38,995 bases of DNA from Actinobacteria bacterium OK074 (GTDB taxonomy: Bacteria; Actinomycetota; Actinomycetes; Streptomycetales; Streptomycetaceae): positions 1 to 38,995 of the forward strand of contig LJCV01000308.1 of the NCBI GenBank assembly GCA_001298575.1. Reading direction: 5' to 3'. How positions within the stretch are numbered: the stretch's first letter is position 1; the number at the start of each line of letters is the position of its first letter. Made by a program: the position numbers and the translations under genes. This document shows, in pieces, positions 31,936 to 38,995 of this stretch. Under the pieces are notes generated by a model. The model worked only from the letters and a program-made list of their open reading frames with translations. It did not search any database and was not told the origin of the DNA.

Positions 31936-32167
31936 CCCTGACCATGGTCTGCCACTCCTGCGTGCAGGAGCGTTCGCCGCAGCCCGAGCAGCAAGTGTGG
32001 CCGAAGACCAGGGCGTTGGGGTCTTCCCAGCGGCAACGGGTGTCCGCCTGCTGCCGTGTTGGGGCCGGAGGCAGGTCGCAGTCGCCGTGGCGGTGGTCGT
32101 GGACAGGCCGGGGACCGTGCTCCAAGTGGCGTACCCAGAGCGGCTTTGTCTTGTCCGTGCGGGACAT
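31871..32167 (-). CDS. Small Cys/His/Arg-rich conserved protein
   Basis: 98 residues starting MSRTDKTKPLWVRHLEHG, with PVHDHRHGDCDLP, CRW, HTCCSGCGERSC and an Arg-rich C-terminus. The start and Cys pattern recall a small Streptomyces family beginning MSRTDKT, sometimes found near phage or developmental genes; function unknown. The cysteines could bind zinc. AGAGGAA precedes the ATG. The 3' end overlaps the DinB-like gene. Confidence 0.7.
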   Translation of the reverse strand: MSRTDKTKPLWVRHLEHGPRPVHDHRHGDCDLPPAPTRQQADTRCRWEDPNALVFGHTCCSGCGERSCTQEWQTMVRVSNRRERYAGRRAARRTIASS

Positions 32168-32296
32168 CGCGTTCCTCTCGGAACCCGCCGCCCGTGCTCC
32201 CGGACCCTCCGGGGCGGGCGGCTGCGTTCGCCGGCGCACGGCGTACCTCCTCGACTCGACTCGACACGTCGTCGGACGGCACCGGAACTCGGCCCG

Positions 32297-33166
32297 TCAG
32301 ATGGCCCGGAGACGGCGGTGGGACTGCTCCTGGGGCCGGTCCTGGACCTGGTGCCGGCCCTGCTGCCGGAGCTGGTCCACCGCCTGGGCCGTCCGCTCGT
32401 CCGCGGGCAGGAAGACGACCAACTGCTGTGCGTCCGAGGGTAGTTCGAGTACTTCGCGGGTCAACCGGATTTCGCCCGCGGACGGGTGGTTGAGCCGGAC
32501 GGCGCCGCGTGGCGGGACCACGTGCCGGTTCACGCGGCGGGTGAAGTCGGGACCGGCGTCGACGGCGAGTTGGGTGGTGAGCCACGCGGAGCTCTCGACG
32601 GAGGGGCCGAGCCAGAGGTCGAAGGCGTGCTCGTCCGCGATGTCGTCCCAGTCGGCGAAGAACGTGCGCGCGCGGGGGTCGGTGAAGACGTAACGCGTGA
32701 GGTTCGGGGCGTCGGTGTCGAGCAGCCCGGTGCCGCTGGCCAGCCACCGGTAGCCGCTGGTGTGGGCGAGGACGTCACCCAGCCGGTTGGTCACCAGGGC
32801 GATGCCCGGTTCGAGGAGGCGGAGCGTCGCCAGGACCGACGGGCGGACGTCCCGGCGCGCGGGTGCGGGCGGGGTGTGCGAGACGCAGGTCCCGCCGGTG
32901 ATCTTCGTGAGGTAGCGCAGGTGGTTGCGTTCCGACGGGTCGAGGCTGAGCGCGTCGGCGAGTGAATTCACCACCGCCACCGAGGGGTTGCGGTCACGGC
33001 CCTGTTCCAGACGGGTCAGGTACTCGACGCTGATGCCGGCCCGCGCCGCGAGATCCGACCGCCGCAGCCCCGGCGACCGGCGGCGGCCACGTTCCGCGAT
33101 GCCCAGCGACTCCGGCTGGATGCTGTCCCGCTTGGCCCGGACGAAATCCCCCAACGGCGAACCCAT
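32297..33166 (-). CDS. XRE-family regulator with MmyB-like ligand domain
   Basis: 289 residues. N-terminal XRE helix-turn-helix (about 30-85: RRSDLAARAGISVEYLTRLEQG) and a C-terminal MmyB-like PAS/LBD domain (about 105-270, with LVTNRLGDVLAHTSGYRWL and LNHPSAGEIRLTREVLELP). Such regulators commonly face a reductase gene that they control, as here with the FMN reductase at 33279. The MmyB domain binds fatty-acid-like or other hydrophobic ligands in some members. Confidence 0.9.
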   Translation of the reverse strand: MGSPLGDFVRAKRDSIQPESLGIAERGRRRSPGLRRSDLAARAGISVEYLTRLEQGRDRNPSVAVVNSLADALSLDPSERNHLRYLTKITGGTCVSHTPPAPARRDVRPSVLATLRLLEPGIALVTNRLGDVLAHTSGYRWLASGTGLLDTDAPNLTRYVFTDPRARTFFADWDDIADEHAFDLWLGPSVESSAWLTTQLAVDAGPDFTRRVNRHVVPPRGAVRLNHPSAGEIRLTREVLELPSDAQQLVVFLPADERTAQAVDQLRQQGRHQVQDRPQEQSHRRLRAI

Positions 33167-33203
33167 ACCGCGAGCCTACGACGGCGCCCGCCGCCCGGCG
33201 AGC

Positions 33204-33224
33204 CCGCAGCGTGGCCCTGCGGGG
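33204..33224. promoter_or_regulatory. Possible operator between MmyB regulator and FMN reductase
   Basis: CCCGCAG / CTGCGGG inverted repeat with a 7-nt spacer, in the divergent promoter region. Candidate binding site of the XRE regulator. Confidence 0.35.
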
Positions 33225-33278
33225 GCCAGCCTGAACACGGTCTGGCTGGACCGGCGGCGCGGCCCGACCGTGGTGGGC

Positions 33279-33872
33279 ATGGAGAAGAAACCCAAGCTGG
33301 TGGTCGTCGTCGGAAGCGTCCGGGAAGGCCGGTTCGGCCCGGTCGTGGCCTCGTGGGTCGCCGAACAGGCCGCCGTCCACGGTGCTTTCGACGTCGACGT
33401 CGTCGATCTGGCCGAGTACGACGTCCCGTTGGAGCTGCCCGCCGCATCACCGAAGTACGCGGGCGACGCCTACCCCCGCCCGGCCGGCATGGCCCCACTG
33501 ACGTCGGCACTGGCGGCGGCCGACGCGTTCGTCGTGGTCACGCCGGAGTACAACCACAGTTATCCCGCGTCGCTGAAGGCGGCCATCGACTGGCACTTCA
33601 CGCAGTGGCAGGCCAAGCCCGTCGCCTTCGTCGGCTACGGCGGCGCGTCGGGCGGCCGGCACGCGATGCTGCACCTGGAGAACGTGCTGACCGAACTGCA
33701 CGCGGTGAGCATGCGCGAACGGCTCGCCTTCCCGAACTACTTCACCGCGTGGCAGGACGGCCGGCCGCTCGACCCCGAGTCCGCCGGGTACGCCAAGACG
33801 CTGCTCGACCAGCTGGCCTGGTGGGCGTTGGCGCTCCGGGCAGCGCGCGACACGGCTCCCTACCCGGGGTGA
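33279..33872 (+). CDS. NADPH-dependent FMN reductase (flavodoxin fold)
   Basis: 197 residues. The FMN phosphate loop is GSVREGRFG (about 11-19), followed by TPEYNHSYPASLKAAIDW and GYGGASGGRHA, which identify the NADPH:FMN reductase / azoreductase-like family. It reduces flavins or quinones with NADPH. Start ATG chosen; GTG at 33270 and 33273 are in frame and no ribosome site is clear, so a leaderless start is possible. Divergent from the MmyB regulator, convergent with the MDR oxidoreductase 19 nt away. Confidence 0.9.
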   Translation: MEKKPKLVVVVGSVREGRFGPVVASWVAEQAAVHGAFDVDVVDLAEYDVPLELPAASPKYAGDAYPRPAGMAPLTSALAAADAFVVVTPEYNHSYPASLKAAIDWHFTQWQAKPVAFVGYGGASGGRHAMLHLENVLTELHAVSMRERLAFPNYFTAWQDGRPLDPESAGYAKTLLDQLAWWALALRAARDTAPYPG

Positions 33873-33891
33873 ACGCCCAACCGGCGTACCC

Positions 33892-34818
33892 CTACTGAGC
33901 GTTGGCGACGACGTCCAGTACGGCCTTGCCCCGGACGCGGCGGCCCAGCAGCGCTGCCGCCGCCTCCGGGGCGTGTTCCCAGGAGCCGCGCCAACCGACC
34001 TGCGGATCCAGCTCCTTGCGGTCGAGCAGGTCCACCAGATACGCGATGTCCGCGCCCAGCGGGAAGCCGACGACGAAGACCTCCAGCCGCCGCCCGCCGC
34101 CCCGGTGCCGTTCCTGCTCGAAGTCGATGGTGGTCGCCTCGCCCGACGCCTTGCCGATGGCCTGCACCGACCCGCCCGGCTCGACCAGCGCGAACGCCTC
34201 CGCCAACTGCGCACCGCCCACGTTGTCCAGCACCCCGAAGACCGGCGCGGACACCTTGTCCAGTCCGACGACGATCTCGTCGGCCCCGAGTTCGGCCAGC
34301 CCCTCGCCCCGCTCCGGACTGCCCACCGAGGCGACCACCTGAGCGCCCGCCCGATGGGCCAACTGCACGGCGAACCGCCCCACTCCGCCCGAAGCGCCCG
34401 TGACCAGGACGCGACGGCCCACCACGGGGCCCAGCCGCCGCAGCGCCTGCAACGCCGTAACTCCCGCCACGGGCAGCGCACTTGCCGCCCCGAGGTCTAC
34501 GGAGTCGGGCACCGCCGCCAGCTCCGCCGTGTCCACGGCGCGGAGTTCGGCCCAGCCGCCCGCCCAGCCGAACGTCGTCACGCGGGTGCCGACCGCGGGC
34601 CCGGAGCCGTCCGCCGCGGCGCGCACGACCACGCCCGCGGCGTCCCAGCCCGCGATGTCGCCGGGCTGTGCGCTGCCCTCGCGGTAGGCGAGTTCACCGA
34701 AGTTGAACGAGACCGCGTGCACCTCGACCAGGGCTTGCGACGCCCCCGGCAGCGGTTCGGGTGCCTCGCCGAGACGGAGCCGCTGCGGGGCTTCGGGGTC
34801 GTACAACAGAGCGCGCAT
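33892..34818 (-). CDS. Quinone-reductase-like MDR oxidoreductase
   Basis: 308 residues, medium-chain dehydrogenase/reductase without zinc ligands. N-terminal MRALLYDPEAPQRLRLGEAP, then the substrate region with VSFNFGELAYREG, and the Rossmann motif GASGGVGRFAVQLA (about 134-147) for NADPH. Similar to QOR and zeta-crystallin proteins that reduce quinones or enones. The ATG start removes a non-homologous upstream stretch. Confidence 0.88.
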   Translation of the reverse strand: MRALLYDPEAPQRLRLGEAPEPLPGASQALVEVHAVSFNFGELAYREGSAQPGDIAGWDAAGVVVRAAADGSGPAVGTRVTTFGWAGGWAELRAVDTAELAAVPDSVDLGAASALPVAGVTALQALRRLGPVVGRRVLVTGASGGVGRFAVQLAHRAGAQVVASVGSPERGEGLAELGADEIVVGLDKVSAPVFGVLDNVGGAQLAEAFALVEPGGSVQAIGKASGEATTIDFEQERHRGGGRRLEVFVVGFPLGADIAYLVDLLDRKELDPQVGWRGSWEHAPEAAAALLGRRVRGKAVLDVVANAQ

Positions 34819-35248
34819 CGCTGCTGCCTGCCTTCCGTTCGCTCGTCCACCGCCGGTAGTGGCAGGGGTAACTCCGGGTGCCCGGACGGTTATTCCACGG
34901 GTCACGGGTGCCGTTTTGCTTCCGTTCGCTTTCGGCCAGGGGTGCCGCCCTTTCGGCCAACCCTGGCGGCGTGACGCGTGGTAGTGACTTGACGGAGTGG
35001 CGCGAGTGCGTTGTGCTATCCGTGCAAGGTTTCCCTGTGCAACTATCGGTTGTGCCGGGGGAGATGCCCGTCCTGCGCCTATCGCGCCGGACGATGTTTT
35101 CGCGCGTCCTCTCCGGCCCCGTTGGTCTCAACGCCGAGGCCGTCTCCAGGACGTGGCCCGCGTACAGTCGTTTCGCCGGGATTACTCTGGTTCGGAAACC
35201 GGGCCGGCGCACAGCCGACGGGAATTGACGACAATATCGGGGGAGAAC
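34819..35248. other. Intergenic region before MerR leader ORF
   Basis: 430 bp between divergent transcription units. Two TTGACG hexamers (about 34989 and 35225) are possible -35 elements, but no well-spaced -10 is clear. A MerR-type elongated promoter or operator could not be assigned. No gene supported. Confidence 0.4.
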
Positions 35249-35305
35249 ATGCATTCCATTACGAGGCAACCGGCCTTCACGCCCGGCGCTGCGGGGTGCT
35301 TCTGA
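35249..35305 (+). CDS. 18-residue leader peptide coupled to MerR gene
   Basis: Encodes MHSITRQPAFTPGAAGCF. It has the best ribosome site of the region (GGGGGAG, 3-4 nt before the ATG), and its TGA overlaps the MerR ATG by one base (TGATG). This suggests that MerR translation depends on reading the leader. The Cys-Phe end before the stop is suggestive of translational sensing. It was too short for automatic detection. Confidence 0.55.
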   Translation: MHSITRQPAFTPGAAGCF

Positions 35306-35847
35306 TGGAGCAGAGCGCCACCACCCCCGCCCCTGCCGCCACGCCCGCCCACGTGCGGAAGTACCCGGACCGGACCGGCCCCCGCGGCCACGAGGGCGCC
35401 CTGCGCATCGGCGAGATGGTCGACCGCACGGGGGTCAGCGAACGGCTGCTGCGCTATTACGAGAGCCGCGGTCTGCTCAAGCCGGACCGCACCTCCCAGG
35501 GCCACCGCCTCTACCGCCCGAACGACGTCTCCCGGGTCCAGCTGATCCGGCTGCTGCTCGACGGCGGTATCAGCACGAAGAACATTCAACTGCTGATGGA
35601 CTGTGTCCACGACGGCATGGATCTCTCGCGTATCTGCGCGGAATTGGACGAAACTCTCGATCGTGAATGCGCGCGCATCTCGCGCGAAATCGAGTCGCTC
35701 GAACTGACACTCCGCTATATCGCCGCCCTCTCCGGCCGCGGCCTACTCACCGAGCTGACATTGGCGTCCGCCGCGATGAGCGAAAGGCCCCCGTCGATCA
35801 CGAACGACTGGCCGGTCGCGTATCCGGCGCCGTCGGACGCGAGGTAG
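35305..35847 (+). CDS. MerR-family transcriptional regulator
   Basis: 180 residues. N-terminal extension (1-32, Pro/Ala-rich), MerR helix-turn-helix and wing (33-100: LRIGEMVDRTGVSERLLRYYE, then HRLYRPNDV), and a helical dimerisation segment. There is no cluster of metal-binding cysteines, so it is a non-metal MerR, perhaps drug- or metabolite-responsive. GGGG lies 7 nt before the ATG, and the leader ORF stop overlaps it. The last 133 bp overlap the convergent SDR gene, giving an unusual C-terminal tail. Confidence 0.88.
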   Translation: MEQSATTPAPAATPAHVRKYPDRTGPRGHEGALRIGEMVDRTGVSERLLRYYESRGLLKPDRTSQGHRLYRPNDVSRVQLIRLLLDGGISTKNIQLLMDCVHDGMDLSRICAELDETLDRECARISREIESLELTLRYIAALSGRGLLTELTLASAAMSERPPSITNDWPVAYPAPSDAR

Positions 35848-36527
35848 CGGATGAGCCCGGCGACCTCGTCCGAGGCGCCGGGCCGGCCGAGCGGGACGAC
35901 CGGCCGGGCGAGCGAGCGCGGATCCACCGTCTCGGCATGGCCGTTCATCGGCGTCACCGTCTCGCCCGGGGCCACCGAGGTCACGGAGATGCCGTGCGCG
36001 CCCAGCTCCAGCGCCATCGTCTTGGTGAGCATCCCCAGCGCGCTCTTCGCCGCGCAGTAGGCGCTGCCCCCGGCGATGGGGATGTGCTCGTGCACGCTCG
36101 TGACGTTGATGATCCGGCCGCCGCGCCCACCGCGCACCATCGTCCGGGCCGCCTCCTGGGCCAGCAGGAACGGGCTGGTGAGGTCGATGGCCAGCACCCG
36201 CTGCCAGTCGTCGTGGCTCTCCTCCAGGAACGAAGCCCGCCTGTTCACACCGGCGTTGTTGACGAACACGTCCACCCCGCCGGCCGCCTCGATCGCCCCG
36301 CGCAGCGCGGCCACCGCCGACTCCGGTACGGCCAGGGGGAGTCGCACCGGCCAGGCGCGCGAACCGCCGTCTGCCGCCACCGCGTTGACGACTTCCCGCG
36401 CGGCGGCTTCGTTGCTCCCGTAGCCCACCACGACATCGAAACCGGCCCGGCCGAGTTCGAGCGCGGCGGCGCGTCCGATACCCGAACTGGCGCCCGTCAC
36501 CACGGCGATACGGCGTGGTCGTGTCAT
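35715..36527 (-). CDS. Short-chain dehydrogenase (AcbN-like position)
   Basis: 270 residues, classical SDR: TGASSGIG (11-18), NNAG near 90, catalytic Ser144, Tyr157 and Lys161 (YCAAK), and GQSFVIDGGLSL near the C-terminus. The normal end is followed by about 22 extra residues that run into the MerR gene. GGAGGA precedes the ATG. It is the third gene of the kinase-dehydrogenase-SDR operon and could act on a cyclitol or sugar; substrate unknown. Confidence 0.88.
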   Translation of the reverse strand: MTRPRRIAVVTGASSGIGRAAALELGRAGFDVVVGYGSNEAAAREVVNAVAADGGSRAWPVRLPLAVPESAVAALRGAIEAAGGVDVFVNNAGVNRRASFLEESHDDWQRVLAIDLTSPFLLAQEAARTMVRGGRGGRIINVTSVHEHIPIAGGSAYCAAKSALGMLTKTMALELGAHGISVTSVAPGETVTPMNGHAETVDPRSLARPVVPLGRPGASDEVAGLIRYLASDGAGYATGQSFVIDGGLSLIAADANVSSVSRPRPERAAI

Positions 36528-36567
36528 GGGTTCCTCCGTAACAGGCCGATGCCGGCCGCTAGTTGTC

Positions 36568-36607
36568 GGTCAGCGGGTCTTCGTTCAGGTCAGCAGGTCT
36601 TCGTTCA
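36568..36607 (-). repeat. Tandem 20-bp duplication at the 3' end of the dehydrogenase gene
   Basis: Units 36568-36587 and 36588-36607 differ at one base. The 20-bp length shifts the frame and creates the present TGA. With one copy the protein would end NEDLLTDN instead of NEDLLT. Confidence 0.9.
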
Positions 36608-37727
36608 TGTCGACGACGAGCCGCATCACCAACTCGTCGTCCACCACACGGCCGTCGCCCTCGACCATCCGGTTCATCAGGTCGGTGCCCGCCGCCAGGG
36701 ACCGCCGGTGGGTGAGCAGGACGTCGTACCTGCCCCCGGCGTCCGCGAGTTCCGCCGCCGCGGCGGCCAGCGCCGTACCGGTCACCCCGCGGTTGCCGGT
36801 GAACCGGACCGGTGGTGTCGACCCGTCCGACCAGCTGACGCTGTGCGGCGGCAGCGGCCCCCCGGTGTTCGCCGCCCGCACCCCCGCGAGGCCGACCCCG
36901 GGGAAGTACCGGCTCGCCGAGTCCGCGTACACCCCGCCGAGCACATGCACCGCGCGCACGGCACCGCCGTACGCCTGACGCACCAGGTCGATGCCGTCGA
37001 CCGTGCGGTCCCGGTGGGTGCCGATCAGGACGGCCACCCGACGGCCGTCGTCCGCACCGGCCGGGTCCGGCAGGTCCGCCCGGGCCTGGTCCAACAGGTC
37101 TGCCCCGGCCCGGACTTGGCGGATTCCCAGGCCGGACAGTTGCTTCGCCGACCACTCCAGCCCCGCCTCGCCGCCGTGCACGAGGGTCACCCGTACCCCG
37201 CCGGAGAGCGCCGCCCGCAGCGCGGCGAGGTTGCCGATCAGGCCGTCCCCGACGATCACCAACTCCTCGTAGGGCGACAGCGCCAGGCAGTCCAGCGCGT
37301 ACGTCACCACGGCCATCGGCTCGACCAGGGTCGCGGTGCCGGAGCCGAGGGCGCCGTCGACGGGGACCAGCAGCCCCGCGGAGACCGCCGACGCGGCGAT
37401 CCGCACCCGCTGCTGGAACAGCCCGTCGACGTTGTGGCCGAGCAGGAACGACGGGTCCCCGGGGTGCGTCGGGTTGACGACCACCCGGTCGCCGGGCCGT
37501 ACGGCGGTGACGTCCGCCCCGACCTCGACGACCCGGCACGCGCCCTCGTGCCCGAGGACCGGCGAGGGGTCGTCGCGCAGACCGCGCAGCATCTGGATGT
37601 CGGTGCCGCACAGGCTGACGGCCTCGGGCGCGAGCAGCACCTCGCCCCGGCCCGGGGCCGGAGTGGGCCGTGCCGTCACCTTGCTGAGTCCGCCGAGGCC
37701 GAGGCGTTCGATCGCCAAGTGCTCCAT
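36585..37727 (-). CDS. Zinc-type medium-chain dehydrogenase without structural zinc lobe
   Basis: 380 residues, alcohol/polyol dehydrogenase family. Catalytic zinc ligands are Cys in SLCGTDIQM and His-Glu in LGHEGACRV. The usual four-cysteine structural zinc loop is missing (NPTHPGDPSFLLGHNVDG stands there). Rossmann motif VIVGDGLIGNLAAL. GGGAG precedes the ATG. Likely oxidises a polyol or cyclitol. The 3' end carries a 20-bp duplication that changed the stop. Confidence 0.87.
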   Translation of the reverse strand: MEHLAIERLGLGGLSKVTARPTPAPGRGEVLLAPEAVSLCGTDIQMLRGLRDDPSPVLGHEGACRVVEVGADVTAVRPGDRVVVNPTHPGDPSFLLGHNVDGLFQQRVRIAASAVSAGLLVPVDGALGSGTATLVEPMAVVTYALDCLALSPYEELVIVGDGLIGNLAALRAALSGGVRVTLVHGGEAGLEWSAKQLSGLGIRQVRAGADLLDQARADLPDPAGADDGRRVAVLIGTHRDRTVDGIDLVRQAYGGAVRAVHVLGGVYADSASRYFPGVGLAGVRAANTGGPLPPHSVSWSDGSTPPVRFTGNRGVTGTALAAAAAELADAGGRYDVLLTHRRSLAAGTDLMNRMVEGDGRVVDDELVMRLVVDMNEDLLT

Positions 37728-37795
37728 GCGCGCGCTCCCTTGTCCGAGTCCGACCGGTGTCCGAGTGGTGTCCGCGTCCGGGTTCCGAGTGGTGT

Positions 37796-38785
37796 TCAGG
37801 CTGTGACGACGTCGAGGAAACGGTCGGCCATCCGCTGCGCGCCCCGGATCGGGTCGACCGCGCCGGGCCGCAGCACCCGTATCGCACCCCGGTCGCGCGG
37901 ACCGGCGCCGTCGGAGTAGTTGGTCCGCCCCTCCAGGTGCTCGTGGAGGGCGCGCTCGAAGTGCCCCGTGAGCCCCTCCGCGACGCCGCCGCCGATGCCC
38001 ACCAGGTCGAGCAGCGGCTGGGTCGTCCACAGCCAGCGGACCAACTGGGCGACGGGGTAGGTGATCACGCGCAGCAGGACGGCGGCCTCCGGGTCCCGGT
38101 CCGCCAGCCGGGCCGCGAACGCGGTGGGCTCGAAGGCGCTCATGCCCAGCGCGTGCGCCACCCTCGGGACGGCCGGGCCGGACGCGAGCGAGGCGACGTG
38201 CCCGGTCCCGCCGCACTCGCACGGCAGGTCGAGCAGTTGCGGGAACCCGGCCGGGACGGACGTGTCCAGGTGCCCCACCTCGCCCTGGAGACCGTTGCCG
38301 TCGACCACGATGCGACGGGCGGGCAGGTCCGCCACCTTCAGCGCGATGCCGCTGCTCACGGTGAGGTAGCCGACGTGCCGGTGCCCCTCCGCCGCCACGG
38401 ACGCGGCGAAGTCCGCCAGCGCGCAGGTGACGTCGTTGTGGACGTACCAGTCGGCGTCGGGCCGCCGCCGGCGCAGTTCGCCGACGAGGTCGCGGCGCAG
38501 CCGTACGTCGCCCCACAGCGGCGCCGAGCCGTAGACCCGGGAGGTGGCGTCGTTCATGGCCGCGCCCAGCGACACCACGACCCGGCCGCCGGGCGGTGCG
38601 GTCGGCAGCAACGCGTCGAGCAGCATGTCGGTCAGCTCGGCCGTCGAACGGCCGGGGTGGTTGAGCAGGCTCGGCGCGGGACGGCGCTCGGTGCCGCCGT
38701 CGGTACGGATCCGGAGCCAGGTCCCGCCCACGTCGATGCCGACCGTGCCGCTCGCGAGCCGGCCGTAGGGCTCCTCGGGGCTCAC
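37796..38785 (-). CDS. ROK-family sugar kinase
   Basis: 329 residues. Phosphate-1 motif GIDVGGTWLRI (about 17-27), catalytic Asp118 in HNDVTCAL, TVSSGIALKV, GEVGH and the zinc-type motif CECGGTGH, where the usual last Cys is His. It phosphorylates a hexose or cyclitol with ATP. In acb-like clusters AcbM, a cyclitol 7-kinase, holds this position. GTG start, overlapping the upstream stop by 4 nt (GTGA). 68 nt with short direct repeats (CCGAGTGGTG) separate it from the dehydrogenase gene. Confidence 0.88.
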   Translation of the reverse strand: MSPEEPYGRLASGTVGIDVGGTWLRIRTDGGTERRPAPSLLNHPGRSTAELTDMLLDALLPTAPPGGRVVVSLGAAMNDATSRVYGSAPLWGDVRLRRDLVGELRRRRPDADWYVHNDVTCALADFAASVAAEGHRHVGYLTVSSGIALKVADLPARRIVVDGNGLQGEVGHLDTSVPAGFPQLLDLPCECGGTGHVASLASGPAVPRVAHALGMSAFEPTAFAARLADRDPEAAVLLRVITYPVAQLVRWLWTTQPLLDLVGIGGGVAEGLTGHFERALHEHLEGRTNYSDGAGPRDRGAIRVLRPGAVDPIRGAQRMADRFLDVVTA

Positions 38786-38995
38786 GACACCTCCGGAACG
38801 GCCGCGACGGACGGCAACCGCAACTCGAACAGCCCGCCCCCGCCCCGCCCGACGACCAGCCCACGCAGGTCACGCACCCACGCATCCGCCAAAGCCGAAA
38901 CCGAAGCCGGCACTGAAGCCGAAGCCGGCACTGAAGCCGAAGCGGGTCCAGAGACAGCGGCCCCCGCCGTCCCAACCCCTTCCTCAACCCCTTCC
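38782..38995 (-). CDS. C-terminal part of an unrecognised protein, cut by window edge
   Basis: The open frame continues past the window edge (5' end missing). The visible end has a repeat (PASASV, 18-bp DNA units at about 38907-38950) then ALADAWVRDLRGLVVGRGGG and GLFELRLPS, ending AVPEVS. Coding bias is clear, and the stop overlaps the kinase GTG, so it belongs to the same operon. I cannot name it. Confidence 0.6.
   Translation of the reverse strand, partial: EGVEEGVGTAGAAVSGPASASVPASASVPASVSALADAWVRDLRGLVVGRGGGGLFELRLPSVAAVPEVS

Noticed and set aside
34878..35228. Plus-strand frame upstream of the MerR leader
   Set aside because: No recognisable domain, poor ribosome site and codon use not like neighbours.

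Overview
The window is chromosomal DNA of a Streptomyces or very close relative. GC content is very high, codons are strongly GC3-biased with essentially no TTA codons, and the block prfB / ftsE-ftsX / S41 protease / smpB-ssrA followed by a LysR gene and matAB-like genes is a Streptomyces core arrangement (recalled from the S. coelicolor SCO2961-SCO2972 neighbourhood, not searched).

Layout. (1) 65-7092: core genes for release factor 2, a sortase-anchored Thr/Gly-repeat surface protein, a small zinc-ribbon membrane protein, FtsE, FtsX, a C-terminal processing protease with one TTA codon, SmpB and tmRNA. (2) 7204-13610, minus strand: a translationally coupled sugar operon (CUT1 binding protein, two permeases, GH31 alpha-xylosidase, LacI regulator) with an sigma70-type promoter whose start overlaps a perfect 18-bp palindromic operator. 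No ATPase gene is present, so it probably borrows a shared one such as MsiK. (3) 13721-17541: an M20 peptidase divergent from a LysR gene, a copy of a common Streptomyces intergenic repeat, a possible 52-aa gene and a second LysR gene. (4) 17711-23047: a matA-like membrane protein, MatB (deacetylase plus glycosyltransferase) and an acyltransferase, expected to make and decorate a PNAG-type surface polymer. The matA-like gene carries a G12 tract, and three 13-bp repeats precede matB.

(5) 23007-31160 is the most interesting part. A NAC-like LysR regulator faces a cluster of divergent 5-oxoprolinase-like subunits (pxpA-, pxpB- and pxpC-like), an MHS transporter, an SDR, a class I aminotransferase and an RraA/HMG-aldolase-like enzyme. 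A perfect ATA-N9-TAT site lies about 64 bp upstream of a predicted start for the cluster. Thirteen exact-register 13-bp repeats sit before the transporter, and a C/T-rich tandem repeat sits before the SDR. The gene set fits uptake, lactam opening, deamination and retro-aldol cleavage of a gamma-substituted pyroglutamate or glutamate to 2-oxoacids. That pathway is inference.

(6) 31204-34818: a DinB/maleylpyruvate-isomerase-like protein, a small Cys-rich protein, a MmyB-type XRE regulator with a divergent FMN reductase, and a quinone-reductase-like MDR protein. (7) 35249-38995: an 18-aa leader ORF coupled to a MerR regulator, then a minus-strand operon (unknown partial gene, ROK kinase, Zn-type dehydrogenase, SDR) whose kinase-dehydrogenase-SDR order recalls acbM-acbL-acbN of C7-cyclitol biosynthesis.

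No CRISPR array, insertion sequence, transposase or tRNA gene other than tmRNA was seen. All family assignments come from reading motifs. No searches or structure predictions were run.
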